A stretch of 64,000 bases of DNA from DATFVA01 sp963811905 (GTDB lineage: Bacteria > Bacteroidota > Ignavibacteria > Ignavibacteriales > Ignavibacteriaceae): positions 186,001 through 250,000 of the forward strand of contig CAWETK010000009.1 in the NCBI GenBank assembly GCA_963811905.1, given 5' to 3'. Position numbers and translations under genes: made by a program. The notes under the pieces are model-generated. The model saw only the letters and a list, made by a program, of their open reading frames with translations. It was not told where the DNA came from and made no database searches. Shown piece by piece: positions 15,671 through 24,018 of the stretch. Every line of letters starts with the position of its first letter. Position 1 is the first letter of the stretch.

Positions 15671-18250
15671 TCATCTGATAAGGTTCATCTTACCGACAGC
15701 CTGTTTTCCCGCTATCTTCAGTCTGTAGATATATATCCCGCTTGAAACCGGACTACCGTCATCATTCTTACCGTACCATTTAGTAACATAATTCCCTGCC
15801 GGCAGAACCTGGTTCACGAGGTGTTTCACCGCTTGTCCCTGTATGTCATAAATTATCAGCTCAGCATTTTCATTGCTGAGATCATACGGAACCGAAAATT
15901 TTATTAAAGTGCTTGGATTAAATGGATTGGGATAATTTGAAACCGTCAGATAATCTGAAACGATATGATCATTATTTCCAGGCTCAACAGATGTAAGGAG
16001 CCGGCCTCCTTCACCCATACTGCCGCCTGTTGAATCAGCCAGGTAGAGGTTAACCCAGTCAGGCCGGCCGGAGGAGAACATATAATCAGAACTCCATTCT
16101 TCGTCAGTAAGGCGGAGAAAGCCGGTAGTAACATATTCGCGGTAGCTGAGAACAGGACCGATAAACGCGCACTCCTCACCGCCCGGCAGCTTTGCTATAA
16201 AAACGCCGGCATCAACAGGACCCGTACCAGCGTGTGTAACCCATCCAATCATTGCTCCCCCGCAGTTAGAAGGGGTAGTATGGATATCAGCAACGATATA
16301 ATTAGCATCGATGGTACCTTCAAAACCGTAAGCCTCATCCTGGTATATTAATTTAGGATACCAACCGTCATAGACTATCCCGGTATAAGTTGACATCTCA
16401 AACATCATATTCTTCAGAAAAGTTGTTTCTTCAGCGGAAAGAGGAACGTCATCAAGTTCTTTTTGTGAAATTGATTTCAATGTATCACAGGTAAGCTGCA
16501 GGTTAGTAAAGTAATCAAGAATATGCTGTTTAATATCACCGTCAAGAAAACTGACATTCTGGAAATAATCGTAACCGAAGCTCCCGGTATTTTTTAATTC
16601 ATCATAAAGTCCGGGAAAAGGTTCAACGTAACCGTAAGGATATGAACATACACCAATTCCCGTATACGACTGTTTCGCATACAATAGATTGTCGTGCCTC
16701 AACTCAGCCCAGGAGGAGAGCTGCGTATTAAGCTTTTCCTGCCAGTATGCAGCAGTGGTCATAAACCCGGGCAGACTGCCGCGGTCTTCGGGCGGGTTGA
16801 GAGTTTTAATCATCCCCAGCCATCTCTTGTACATTGTCGTTCCCCAATATTCCGGGGGGAAAGAATCAAACAAATACCTCAGCGCAGCAAGGTTCGTTCC
16901 GTAATGGTATTCATCCAGTTCCGGGATCAGAAGCTGTGCAGCAGCATTGTTCCCCAGTGCGAACATTGGATCAAGAGCAGATGGAAACAGGCGGCATATT
17001 CTCTCTCCCTGGTAGGATATCCTGTCGTATACCACGCTTCCAGTAACGTATGAATCGTCAACATACCTTTGCCCGAACATCAGGAACGATGATGCAGGCA
17101 CCAGACTGTCCCCCGACATCGGATTTCCCATAAGAAGCTGAGAGAGAATCAGCTGGAAGGCAAAAGACTGGTTCCGGAGGGTATCCTGGAATTCATCCAC
17201 CTTAAGAGTATCAAGCAGCTGGGAGGCGCTGGTAAGCTGTACAGCATTCCTGAGATATTCCAAATTATCCAGGGTAACATTATCCTGATCACCTACGAAG
17301 AATTTGATAACATCCTCAATCTCTTCATAATCTGAATGGACATTTGCGAATCCGAATAACTCATAAACCAGGTTTGCATCAATGACCTGGCGCTGTATGT
17401 CTGTTGTAGTCTGAGGCCAACAGTCCGGACTCCCAATGGAAGGTTTAATAAGGTACATTTCAATTCGGCCGAGCCACATCATAGTTCTGAAATACAAACG
17501 AAGCTGAGGATAATCATCAGAGTCATAATGGCCTCTCGGCTTAAACTGACTATAATCGTGAGCAACGCAGTTGGATGAAAACAAAGTATCATTGTAAAAT
17601 GAATTAGCTTCCATGACACGACTGATAACTGTATCGATAATACCTGAATTTTCACTGTAGTAGGGATTGGCATTCTGTCCTGTAAGTTTTAATCCTACCG
17701 TCAGGTATAAATCAACATCCTTCAGCATTCTCAGCATACCGGGTTCGGAGGCGTAATTATTTACAAGCTGGGGGAACGAGTTTTTTAGCGAACCCAACAG
17801 GCTTGTAACCTTATCAATCAGGTAACCTAGCTCTACCTCCCTGAGTATCCTGTCGTACGAAACATGATACGTATAAAGAATTGCATCTGTAGATACGAAA
17901 ACAGGCAGATCATTATGATGAATATCAAGGAGGATTTCCCCGAAAGATTTTTTGGAGAGACGCTGGGTAACCATAAAACCATGGTCCTGAATCATCGACT
18001 TTTCAAACTCAGTGAGGTTATACTTTGCATCGATTGAGTCGAAATAAAAAACATCCTGGTAATTGAGATTTATATTATCTTCAAATATGCCGGCCGGGTG
18101 CATCTGGAGAAGATCCTGGGTCTGCATATTCCGATGGTTCTGCAGGAATTGCTGGTAGAGGGTCAGATCAAATCCCTGTGCAAATAAAGTTTCAGTGAGG
18201 AAAAAAACGGTTGAAAGAAAAAGAGCAGGCACTAAAAGCACTTTTTTCAT
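15671..18250 (-). CDS. DUF3160 secreted protein with T9SS sorting domain
   Basis: An 859-residue exported protein. After the signal peptide (VLLVPALFLSTVFFLTETLFAQ) comes a long helical domain of DUF3160 type (VTQRLSKKSFGEILLDIHHN, LPVFVSTDAILYTYHVSYD, and a repeated NAVQLTSASQLLDTL-like helical pattern). The C-terminal ~85 residues are a FlgD-like/T9SS sorting domain (NYPNPFNPSTLIKFSVP, WYGKNDDGSPVSSGIYIYRL, then KMNLIR). DUF3160 proteins are large extracellular proteins of Bacteroidota-related and some other bacteria with unknown activity. The gene stands alone on the minus strand, 173 bp upstream of the next minus-strand lipoprotein gene. Confidence 0.8.
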   Translation of the reverse strand: MKKVLLVPALFLSTVFFLTETLFAQGFDLTLYQQFLQNHRNMQTQDLLQMHPAGIFEDNINLNYQDVFYFDSIDAKYNLTEFEKSMIQDHGFMVTQRLSKKSFGEILLDIHHNDLPVFVSTDAILYTYHVSYDRILREVELGYLIDKVTSLLGSLKNSFPQLVNNYASEPGMLRMLKDVDLYLTVGLKLTGQNANPYYSENSGIIDTVISRVMEANSFYNDTLFSSNCVAHDYSQFKPRGHYDSDDYPQLRLYFRTMMWLGRIEMYLIKPSIGSPDCWPQTTTDIQRQVIDANLVYELFGFANVHSDYEEIEDVIKFFVGDQDNVTLDNLEYLRNAVQLTSASQLLDTLKVDEFQDTLRNQSFAFQLILSQLLMGNPMSGDSLVPASSFLMFGQRYVDDSYVTGSVVYDRISYQGERICRLFPSALDPMFALGNNAAAQLLIPELDEYHYGTNLAALRYLFDSFPPEYWGTTMYKRWLGMIKTLNPPEDRGSLPGFMTTAAYWQEKLNTQLSSWAELRHDNLLYAKQSYTGIGVCSYPYGYVEPFPGLYDELKNTGSFGYDYFQNVSFLDGDIKQHILDYFTNLQLTCDTLKSISQKELDDVPLSAEETTFLKNMMFEMSTYTGIVYDGWYPKLIYQDEAYGFEGTIDANYIVADIHTTPSNCGGAMIGWVTHAGTGPVDAGVFIAKLPGGEECAFIGPVLSYREYVTTGFLRLTDEEWSSDYMFSSGRPDWVNLYLADSTGGSMGEGGRLLTSVEPGNNDHIVSDYLTVSNYPNPFNPSTLIKFSVPYDLSNENAELIIYDIQGQAVKHLVNQVLPAGNYVTKWYGKNDDGSPVSSGIYIYRLKIAGKQAVGKMNLIR

Positions 18251-18423
18251 AAAGCTCCCCGTAAACTTTTAATATTGATGTATAAAGTAAGTAATCCCCT
18301 AAAAAGTATCAATGTATTGATCAATTATCAGACCCTTAAAAGCCCTGCAATCCGGTCTGAAAGTATCAGCCGGGTACTTAAAAAGCCGGAGACGCCCGTG
18401 AATCTTAATCAGCGGGAGATCTG

Positions 18424-18975
18424 TTAATAACTAAAAGTTCTGCTGCAGATTGTACCGGTGACTGATGAAATGGTCTGGTTTATTGTAACAGCGCAGCTTC
18501 CATCCACCTGTGTTACCCAGTTGTCTTTACCGACAGTACCGCTGTAATTAAGCTGACCGCTTGAGAAGGTTATAGCTTTATGAGTAGTTGAAAAGGTACC
18601 TTCTGCAGTGAGCGTTCCATTGAATATCAGGTTATAGGTTTCTTCAATACCTTTACAGTTGCTGAACTCAAGTACAAGATGCATTGTATTTATACCGGTT
18701 GAAGCAGATACTTGCGTACTGCCGGTTATATGAACGCTTCCTCCCTGCGGTCCGGGAATAGTAAGATCCTGACCGCCGGCCGGCTGTCCAGCTATATTCT
18801 GATTCCAGATAAACCAGAAAACATCGACAATACCATAGGCGGAATGCTCATCCTGGCAGTTCTGATCGCACACGGGTGCGGCCGGTTCAGTAGTGGTATT
18901 ATCATCTTTGCTGCAATAGCTGAAAAGGAAACTTAGTATAAAAGAAAGGACTAAGAGAGCTGCTGTTTTTTTCAT
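18424..18975 (-). CDS. Putative lipoprotein of unknown function
   Basis: A 183-residue protein with a lipoprotein signal (LLVLSFILSFLFSYC, lipidated cysteine at position 21). A C-x3-C pair follows (VCDQNCQDE), then a Gly/Thr/Ser-rich beta-stranded body (GGSVHITGSTQVSASTGINT, FSSGQLNYSGTVGKDNW). The alternating polar/apolar pattern suggests a lipocalin- or jelly-roll-like fold, but no family is assigned. It is on the same strand as the DUF3160 gene and could share a transcript, although the 173-bp gap argues for independent expression. Confidence 0.65.
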   Translation of the reverse strand: MKKTAALLVLSFILSFLFSYCSKDDNTTTEPAAPVCDQNCQDEHSAYGIVDVFWFIWNQNIAGQPAGGQDLTIPGPQGGSVHITGSTQVSASTGINTMHLVLEFSNCKGIEETYNLIFNGTLTAEGTFSTTHKAITFSSGQLNYSGTVGKDNWVTQVDGSCAVTINQTISSVTGTICSRTFSY

Positions 18976-19345
18976 TTCTTCTCCTCTGATTAATAAGTGC
19001 GGCGGGGATTAAGCTGGATGTGTAAAGGAAATGTTTACACCCCGGGAAGACAACTGGTAATTTTCTGCTGTCTGTTGTGATCAACTGAATCTTTCCGTAA
19101 ATGGACTCAAAAATCTTTAAATGATCAAAGAAAATATACTCAAATATAAAATTCCTTCAAATAGTGAACGGCAAGCGCGAGTTGGCGAAAGCGAATCAGC
19201 GATTCGCTTTACAAAGATAGTATCGAATCGGCGATTCGCTTTACAAGATCAGAAAATAAACTAACACCGGGCAATCTCCGGCGATAATTATCACCGCACT
19301 AAGGATTATGCCCGGTGCAGGTATGAGGAGGTCAGTTCCTGATAT
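18976..19345. other. Gene-free gap with two REP-like palindromes and a nested hairpin
   Basis: 370 bp. At 19191-19212 (GCGAATCAGCGATTCGCTTTAC) and 19224-19244 lie two isolated palindromes ending in the same CGCTTTAC as the REP array at the left end of the window. A nested hairpin follows at 19265-19317, just past the stop codon of the trpB gene. No gene is supported here. Confidence 0.65.
19265..19317 (-). terminator. Nested hairpin downstream of trpB (possible terminator)
   Basis: The outer stem CACCGGGCA (19265-19273) pairs with TGCCCGGTG (19309-19317), and an inner stem CGGCGATAATTATCACCG (19279-19296) is itself palindromic. It lies 28 bp beyond the trpB stop codon. There is no clear U-run, so factor-independent termination is uncertain. 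Confidence 0.4.
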
Positions 19346-20713
19346 TTATGCTGCTTCAGGTGTGTCCAGTTTCCTGAGGTCCGAGTAAAGTTCTTCATCT
19401 GTTAATTCGTGATCAAAAAGCTTTCCGGCAAAGTAAGCTTCATAAGCGCTCATATCAAAGTAGCCATGTCCGCAAAGGTTAAACAATATTGTTTTACTTG
19501 TTCCTTCCACCTTTGCTTTAAATGCCTCTCTTATTACCTGTGCTATGCCATGGTTTGCTTCAGGCGCCGGTATAATTCCTTCTGCCCGGGCAAACTTAAC
19601 TCCTGCTTCGAAGCATTCAATCTGCTGAAGTGCTGATGCTTCAATGATCTTATCTTTAAGCAGCTGGCTGATGATAGCTCCTGCCCCGTGATAGCGCAAG
19701 CCGCCTGCATGTATAGGTGCAGGTATGAATGTATGTCCAAGCGTATACATAGGAAGCAGGGGAGTCAGACCTACAGTATCGCCGAAGTCGTAGCGGAATT
19801 CTCCTTTAGTAAGTTTAGGACAGCTTGCGGGTTCCACTGCTATGCATCTTATGTTTTTATTCTCACGAAGATTATACCTCAGAAAAGGAAATGCAATTCC
19901 TGCAAAATTGGAGCCTCCTCCGAATGGTGCAATTACAATATCAGGAAAATCTCCTGTCATCTCCATCTGCTTTATTGCCTCCTGACCTATAACGGTCTGA
20001 TGCATGAGCACGTGGTTCAGGACACTGCCGAGGGAGTATTTGGCTCCTTCAGTAGTCGCCGCTTTCTCAACTGCTTCCGAGATTGCAATCCCGAGACTTC
20101 CCGGTGAATCAGGATCTTCCGAAAGTATCTTCCTGCCGGAATTTGTTCTATCACTTGGGGATGAATATACTTCAGCTCCAAAAGTGTTCATCATAATTTT
20201 TCTATAAGGCTTCTGGTCGTAGCTAATCCTGACCATATAAACTTCACAGTCGAGACCGAACTGATTGCAGGCAAAACTTAAAGCACTTCCCCATTGTCCC
20301 GCGCCCGTTTCAGTTACAAGCTTTTTTACACCTTCCTGCTTATTATAAAATGCCTGTGCAATGGCGGTGTTCGGCTTATGAGAACCTGAAGGACTAACCC
20401 CTTCATACTTATAATAAATCTTTGCCGGCGTATCAAGCAGTTTCTCAAGACCTGATGCCCGGTACAGGGGAGTGGGCCGGTACATCTTATAAACTTTCCT
20501 GATCTCATCAGGAATTTCAATATATCTTTCTTTTGATACTTCCTGTTTAATAAGCTCCATAGGAAAAAGAGGAGCGAGGTCATCCGGACCGATAGGCTGC
20601 TTTGTTCCGGGATGAAGGGGAGGTAATACTGGATTGGGCATATCTGCCTGGATGTTGTAATAAACTTCCGGCATTTCTGATTCATTCAGCAGAATTTTTT
20701 TAGTAATACTCAT
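19346..20713 (-). CDS. trpB: Tryptophan synthase beta subunit, TrpB2 type
   Basis: A 455-residue PLP enzyme of the TrpB2 branch, which is longer than classical TrpB (~400) and has an N-terminal extension (PNPVLPPLHPGTKQPIGPDD). Visible features are the substrate-channel start YRPTPLYRASGLEKLLDTPA, the Schiff-base lysine in SGSHKPNTAIAQ, TGAGQWGSALSFA, the phosphate-binding FGGGSNFAG, and the C-terminal FNLCGHGYFDMSAYEAYFAG. TrpB2 condenses indole with serine (or phosphoserine) and often works without TrpA; no trpA is present here. It appears monocistronic. Confidence 0.93.
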   Translation of the reverse strand: MSITKKILLNESEMPEVYYNIQADMPNPVLPPLHPGTKQPIGPDDLAPLFPMELIKQEVSKERYIEIPDEIRKVYKMYRPTPLYRASGLEKLLDTPAKIYYKYEGVSPSGSHKPNTAIAQAFYNKQEGVKKLVTETGAGQWGSALSFACNQFGLDCEVYMVRISYDQKPYRKIMMNTFGAEVYSSPSDRTNSGRKILSEDPDSPGSLGIAISEAVEKAATTEGAKYSLGSVLNHVLMHQTVIGQEAIKQMEMTGDFPDIVIAPFGGGSNFAGIAFPFLRYNLRENKNIRCIAVEPASCPKLTKGEFRYDFGDTVGLTPLLPMYTLGHTFIPAPIHAGGLRYHGAGAIISQLLKDKIIEASALQQIECFEAGVKFARAEGIIPAPEANHGIAQVIREAFKAKVEGTSKTILFNLCGHGYFDMSAYEAYFAGKLFDHELTDEELYSDLRKLDTPEAA

Positions 20714-21165
20714 GGCATTACTCCTTTTAATAAATTATTAAATGATTTGTATTAAGGTCTTAGAAAAAGTTTACGCGTAAGCGCAGATATGTGATAATAT
20801 TAGCGGCGCCAGCGCCAGAGAGGTAATCCGGCTGGATTAAAGAAGCTGTATTTGATAGTTGTGCTGTTCAAGTTGTTTACTTAAAAATTTCGTTCATAAT
20901 ATATTTCTTAAAAGTGTAGATGTCAAGTGAGGCAAAAGCAGGATGGGTGATTGCATGATTGATTGCATGATTGGGTGATTGAATAGCAGCCTAAGTCGAT
21001 TTTTGTCTGCGCTGCATGATCCCGAAAGTGTAATTTTCCAGTATTGTTCCATGCTTTAAGGAGGGAGTGTTTATTCGCACTCTGACGGTTTTGAGATTCA
21101 TCAACAATCCTGGATGCCTATCCCAATATATTTCAACCGTTAGAAGAAAGAAAGGTGAAAGTATT
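20714..21165. other. Gene-free gap between divergent trpB and BON genes
   Basis: 452 bp holding the promoters of two divergent genes. A run of four TGATTG/TGGGTGATTG-like repeats occurs at 20942-20985 (for example GATTGCATGATTGGGTGATT), otherwise the sequence looks unique. No riboswitch or leader structure was recognised upstream of trpB. Confidence 0.45.
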
Positions 21166-21924
21166 ATGAACAGTTTCATGAAATATGCTGCCGGCAACTA
21201 TTACACGGCGGTTCTGGTATTTCTTTTTATGACTTTGCAGCCGGTTTACGCATCAGGCAGTAATGATACTCTGAAGGGAAGGGTTGAAAATGCAATTACA
21301 AGCAGATATGATCCTTCAGAAATTCAGGTAACAGTGAACGGCAACGGCAAGGTCATTCTTCAGGGCGATGTAAATTCTCTGTACGACAAGTACCGGATTT
21401 ACGAGATATCCTCATATGTTCAGGGTGTGAAGCAAATAGACAATGAAATCACAGTAGATACCGATTTACTTCCGGCAAAAATGATTCAGGCGGATGTCAG
21501 GGATTTAATAAATAACAGCACAGCAATTAAGGAACCTCAGAAAATTAATGTGGATGTGAGCGGCTCTGTTGTAAAGCTTTCGGGGAATGTAAACTTTGAC
21601 AGGGAGAAAGTGGTAGCTATGACACTAACGTCGCAGGCAGACGGTGTAACGGACATCAGGGATGACATAACTGTAACGCCGATTGGTAAGGCGGTTGATG
21701 ATAACAATATTAAGAATTATCTGAACTCTATTCTTACCAATGAATTCCCGCTGACGGATCCAAAGGATATCAGTATATCTGTTGATCAGGGGTTCGTGAC
21801 TATTGAAGGGGCGGTATCAAATCTCTGGACAAAAGATAAAATTGAACAGGAGTTTGAAAGCGTTGCAGGTGTTATAAGAGTAATAAATAACCTGGAAGTT
21901 AATCCCGATCTGCCAAATTCCTGA
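21166..21924 (+). CDS. Secreted protein with three BON domains
   Basis: The ATG at 21166 (preceded by AAAGGTGAAAG) is chosen over the earlier in-frame start at 21067 because it gives an immediate signal peptide (YYTAVLVFLFMTLQPVYASG). Three BON domains follow, each with the pattern of a helix, then V-x-V-x-G-x-V-x-L-x-G-x-V and a glycine-valine turn: IQVTVNGNGKVILQGDVNSL with YVQGVKQIDNEI; INVDVSGSVVKLSGNVNF with QADGVTDIRDDI; ISISVDQGFVTIEGAVSNL with VAGVIRVINNL. BON proteins are periplasmic and bind phospholipids or help in osmotic and envelope stress. It is followed by a strong hairpin. Confidence 0.88.
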   Translation: MNSFMKYAAGNYYTAVLVFLFMTLQPVYASGSNDTLKGRVENAITSRYDPSEIQVTVNGNGKVILQGDVNSLYDKYRIYEISSYVQGVKQIDNEITVDTDLLPAKMIQADVRDLINNSTAIKEPQKINVDVSGSVVKLSGNVNFDREKVVAMTLTSQADGVTDIRDDITVTPIGKAVDDNNIKNYLNSILTNEFPLTDPKDISISVDQGFVTIEGAVSNLWTKDKIEQEFESVAGVIRVINNLEVNPDLPNS

Positions 21925-21970
21925 GCGTCATTCCCGAGCCGGTTTTGAGAGGAAATAACTGCATAAAAAT

Positions 21971-21998
21971 AAGAAAGGCGTCATAAGACGCCTTTCTT
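21971..21998. terminator. Bidirectional transcription terminator
   Basis: A perfect 12-bp stem AAGAAAGGCGTC / GACGCCTTTCTT around the loop ATAA, followed by T-rich sequence, with A-rich sequence on the other side. It sits between the convergent BON and RRM genes, so it can serve both strands. Confidence 0.85.
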
Positions 21999-22021
21999 TA
22001 GAATCAAAACAGAATATTTTA

Positions 22022-22273
22022 TCAGCTGCGGGGTTTAGCTTCATTAACTACAATATTTCTTCCATCTAATTCTGAATCATTTAATGCTCTGATAGCATTA
22101 GATGCATCCGATGAATTCTCCATTTCAACAAATCCAAAGCCTCTGGATTTCCTGGTTTCGCGGTCAGTAATAACTTTAGCGGAAACTACCGGACCATGTT
22201 TTTCAAATGTTTCTTTCAACTCTTCGTCGCCGACCGACCAGGGGAGAGAACCCACAAATAACTTAGTGCTCAC
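22022..22273 (-). CDS. Single-RRM RNA-binding protein
   Basis: An 83-residue protein consisting of one RNA recognition motif: RNP2 is LFVGSLP (residues 5-11) and RNP1 is RGFGFVEM (residues 44-51), with the beta-alpha-beta-beta-alpha-beta spacing intact and only a short basic tail (EAKPRS). Bacterial proteins of this kind (cyanobacterial Rbp-like) bind single-stranded RNA and are often cold-induced. It is monocistronic and convergent with the BON gene, from which it is separated by a terminator. The nearby desaturase and DEAD-box helicase are also typical cold-response genes. Confidence 0.92.
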   Translation of the reverse strand: MSTKLFVGSLPWSVGDEELKETFEKHGPVVSAKVITDRETRKSRGFGFVEMENSSDASNAIRALNDSELDGRNIVVNEAKPRS

Positions 22274-22739
22274 AAAGGACCTCTAATATAAAATAAAAAA
22301 ACTCCGATCTATATATCGGATTGTTTAACATACCTATAATTAAGCGTATAACCTAATTAATTCTGGGTTGAAGAATTGGCGGATTGAGCGAATTGGGCGA
22401 AGACTTGACGGATTAATTTGGAGAATTGGCGGATTGGGCGAATTTAGCGGACTTAACGGATTAATTTGAAGAATTGGCGGATTGGGCGAATTTAGCGGAC
22501 TTAACGGATTAATTTGATGAATTGGCGGATGGGTCATCGAAAATGCAATCGCTAACTATTAATGAATCAATTTAATCATTTATAATTTTTTACACAGAAG
22601 TTCAAACAGAGAAAATAACCTGATAATTCTGCATCCTGCAGGCGTGAGTATAGATTCTTTTTTATATATCTATCTCACTGATTTTTTTGTATTATAAGGA
22701 ATCGAGTTTTTACAAGTTTCCCGGAGTATATTTCTTTAG
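22274..22739. repeat. Gap with four tandem copies of the GAATTGGCGGATTGGGCG repeat
   Basis: 466 bp without a gene. Copies of GAATTGGCGGATTGGGCG begin at 22373, 22423, 22471 and 22519 (50-, 48- and 48-bp steps), each followed by a TTAACGGATTAATTTG stretch. The last copy is truncated. This is the best-preserved occurrence of the dispersed GGATTGAGCGAATT family. The minus-strand open frame over it (periodic NPPILQINPLSPLNSP) is a by-product of the repeat. The remaining sequence up to 22739 is unique and should contain the desaturase promoter. Confidence 0.75.
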
Positions 22740-23771
22740 ATGAATAAATCTGATTCGCTGACTAATCCCCAGGTCTGGAAAAATCTTGTTTCCAGGTATC
22801 AAAAATCCCAATTCCGTAAGAGTATCTGGCAGTTATTAAATTCTTTTATACCGTTTGTATTAATCTGGATACTTATGCTGTATGCACTCGATTACGGCTG
22901 GTGGATAACATTGCTGCTTGCTTTCCCCGCTTCGGGATTTGCAATAAGACTTTTTATTATACAGCACGACTGCGGGCATGGTTCATTCTTCAATTCAAAA
23001 AAGGCTAATGACAGGTGCGGTATCTTCTGCAGTTTCTTTACATTTACTCCTTATCATTACTGGCGGAAGAAGCATGCAATACATCACAAAAGCGCAGGCA
23101 ACCTTGAACATCGCGGTGTAGGTGATATTTATACAATGACTGTCCGTGAATATTTCAGTTTAACACGCTGGGGGAAATTAAAATACCGTCTTTACAGAAA
23201 TCCGCTGATACTATTTATAGTTTTTCCTACGATTTTGTTTCTGATCGTTTACAGGTTTCCGGCACCCGGGGATAAATCCACCCTGAAAAATTACCAGTTC
23301 AGTGTTTATATGACCAGTCTTGTTATCGGTCTCATAATGGCTTCACTCATATGGCTTGTCGGGCTGCAGTCATTTCTACTTATCCAGCTTCCCATATCGA
23401 TAATCACTTCCTCAACAGGAGCCTGGCTCTTTTTTGTTCAGCACCAGTTTGAAGATACATATTGGGCTAATAAAGATACATGGGATTTTTCGGAAGCAGC
23501 ATTACACGGCAGTTCTTATTACAAGCTCCCGAAAGTTCTACAGTGGTTCACGGGAAATATAGGGTTTCATCATATACATCATCTTAGTCCGAGAATTCCG
23601 AATTATCTTCTTGAAAAATGTCAGAAGGAAAACCCGGAGCTGCAGCAGACAGCAAAAGTATTAACTCTGCGCACAAGCTTAAAAAGCATATTATTAAGTC
23701 TTTGGGATGAAAATCAGAAAAAGCTGATCAGCTTCCGTCAGTCGAAACGATTATACCTGCGATCTTCTTGA
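22740..23771 (+). CDS. Membrane fatty acid desaturase
   Basis: A 343-residue integral-membrane di-iron desaturase. The three histidine boxes are present and in the usual order: HDCGH (residues 79-83), HAIHH (about 115-119) and HHIHH (about 278-282). Hydrophobic segments flank them (LNSFIPFVLIWILMLYAL, ITLLLAFPASGFA, LILFIVFPTILFLIVYRF, LVIGLIMASLIWLVG). It introduces a cis double bond into acyl chains of lipids, raising membrane fluidity. A ribosome site (CCGGAG) lies upstream. No ferredoxin or reductase partner is adjacent. Regiospecificity cannot be read from sequence alone. Confidence 0.92.
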   Translation: MNKSDSLTNPQVWKNLVSRYQKSQFRKSIWQLLNSFIPFVLIWILMLYALDYGWWITLLLAFPASGFAIRLFIIQHDCGHGSFFNSKKANDRCGIFCSFFTFTPYHYWRKKHAIHHKSAGNLEHRGVGDIYTMTVREYFSLTRWGKLKYRLYRNPLILFIVFPTILFLIVYRFPAPGDKSTLKNYQFSVYMTSLVIGLIMASLIWLVGLQSFLLIQLPISIITSSTGAWLFFVQHQFEDTYWANKDTWDFSEAALHGSSYYKLPKVLQWFTGNIGFHHIHHLSPRIPNYLLEKCQKENPELQQTAKVLTLRTSLKSILLSLWDENQKKLISFRQSKRLYLRSS

Positions 23772-24018
23772 TTATGTTAGGATAAAAAGGAAATAAGAGA
23801 GAATTTTAGTAAATTTACTATACTAATAAATGAGTATAGTATATAAATCGTATTCTTTTCCATTGCGGAAGGGAATTAAGCCAGCCAGAATCAGAATATA
23901 TTCTTGCCTGTATTACTTCTCTGAAAATGAATAATATAAAAAATAAGAAACTTCTTCATGATTGAACGAAGAATAATTTCTATCCGCAGATAACTATAAT
24001 AATAACTGAAAGAAAATA

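Noticed and set aside
19688..20107. A 139-codon plus-strand frame opposite trpB
   Set aside because: It is antisense to a well-conserved PLP enzyme and has no domain.
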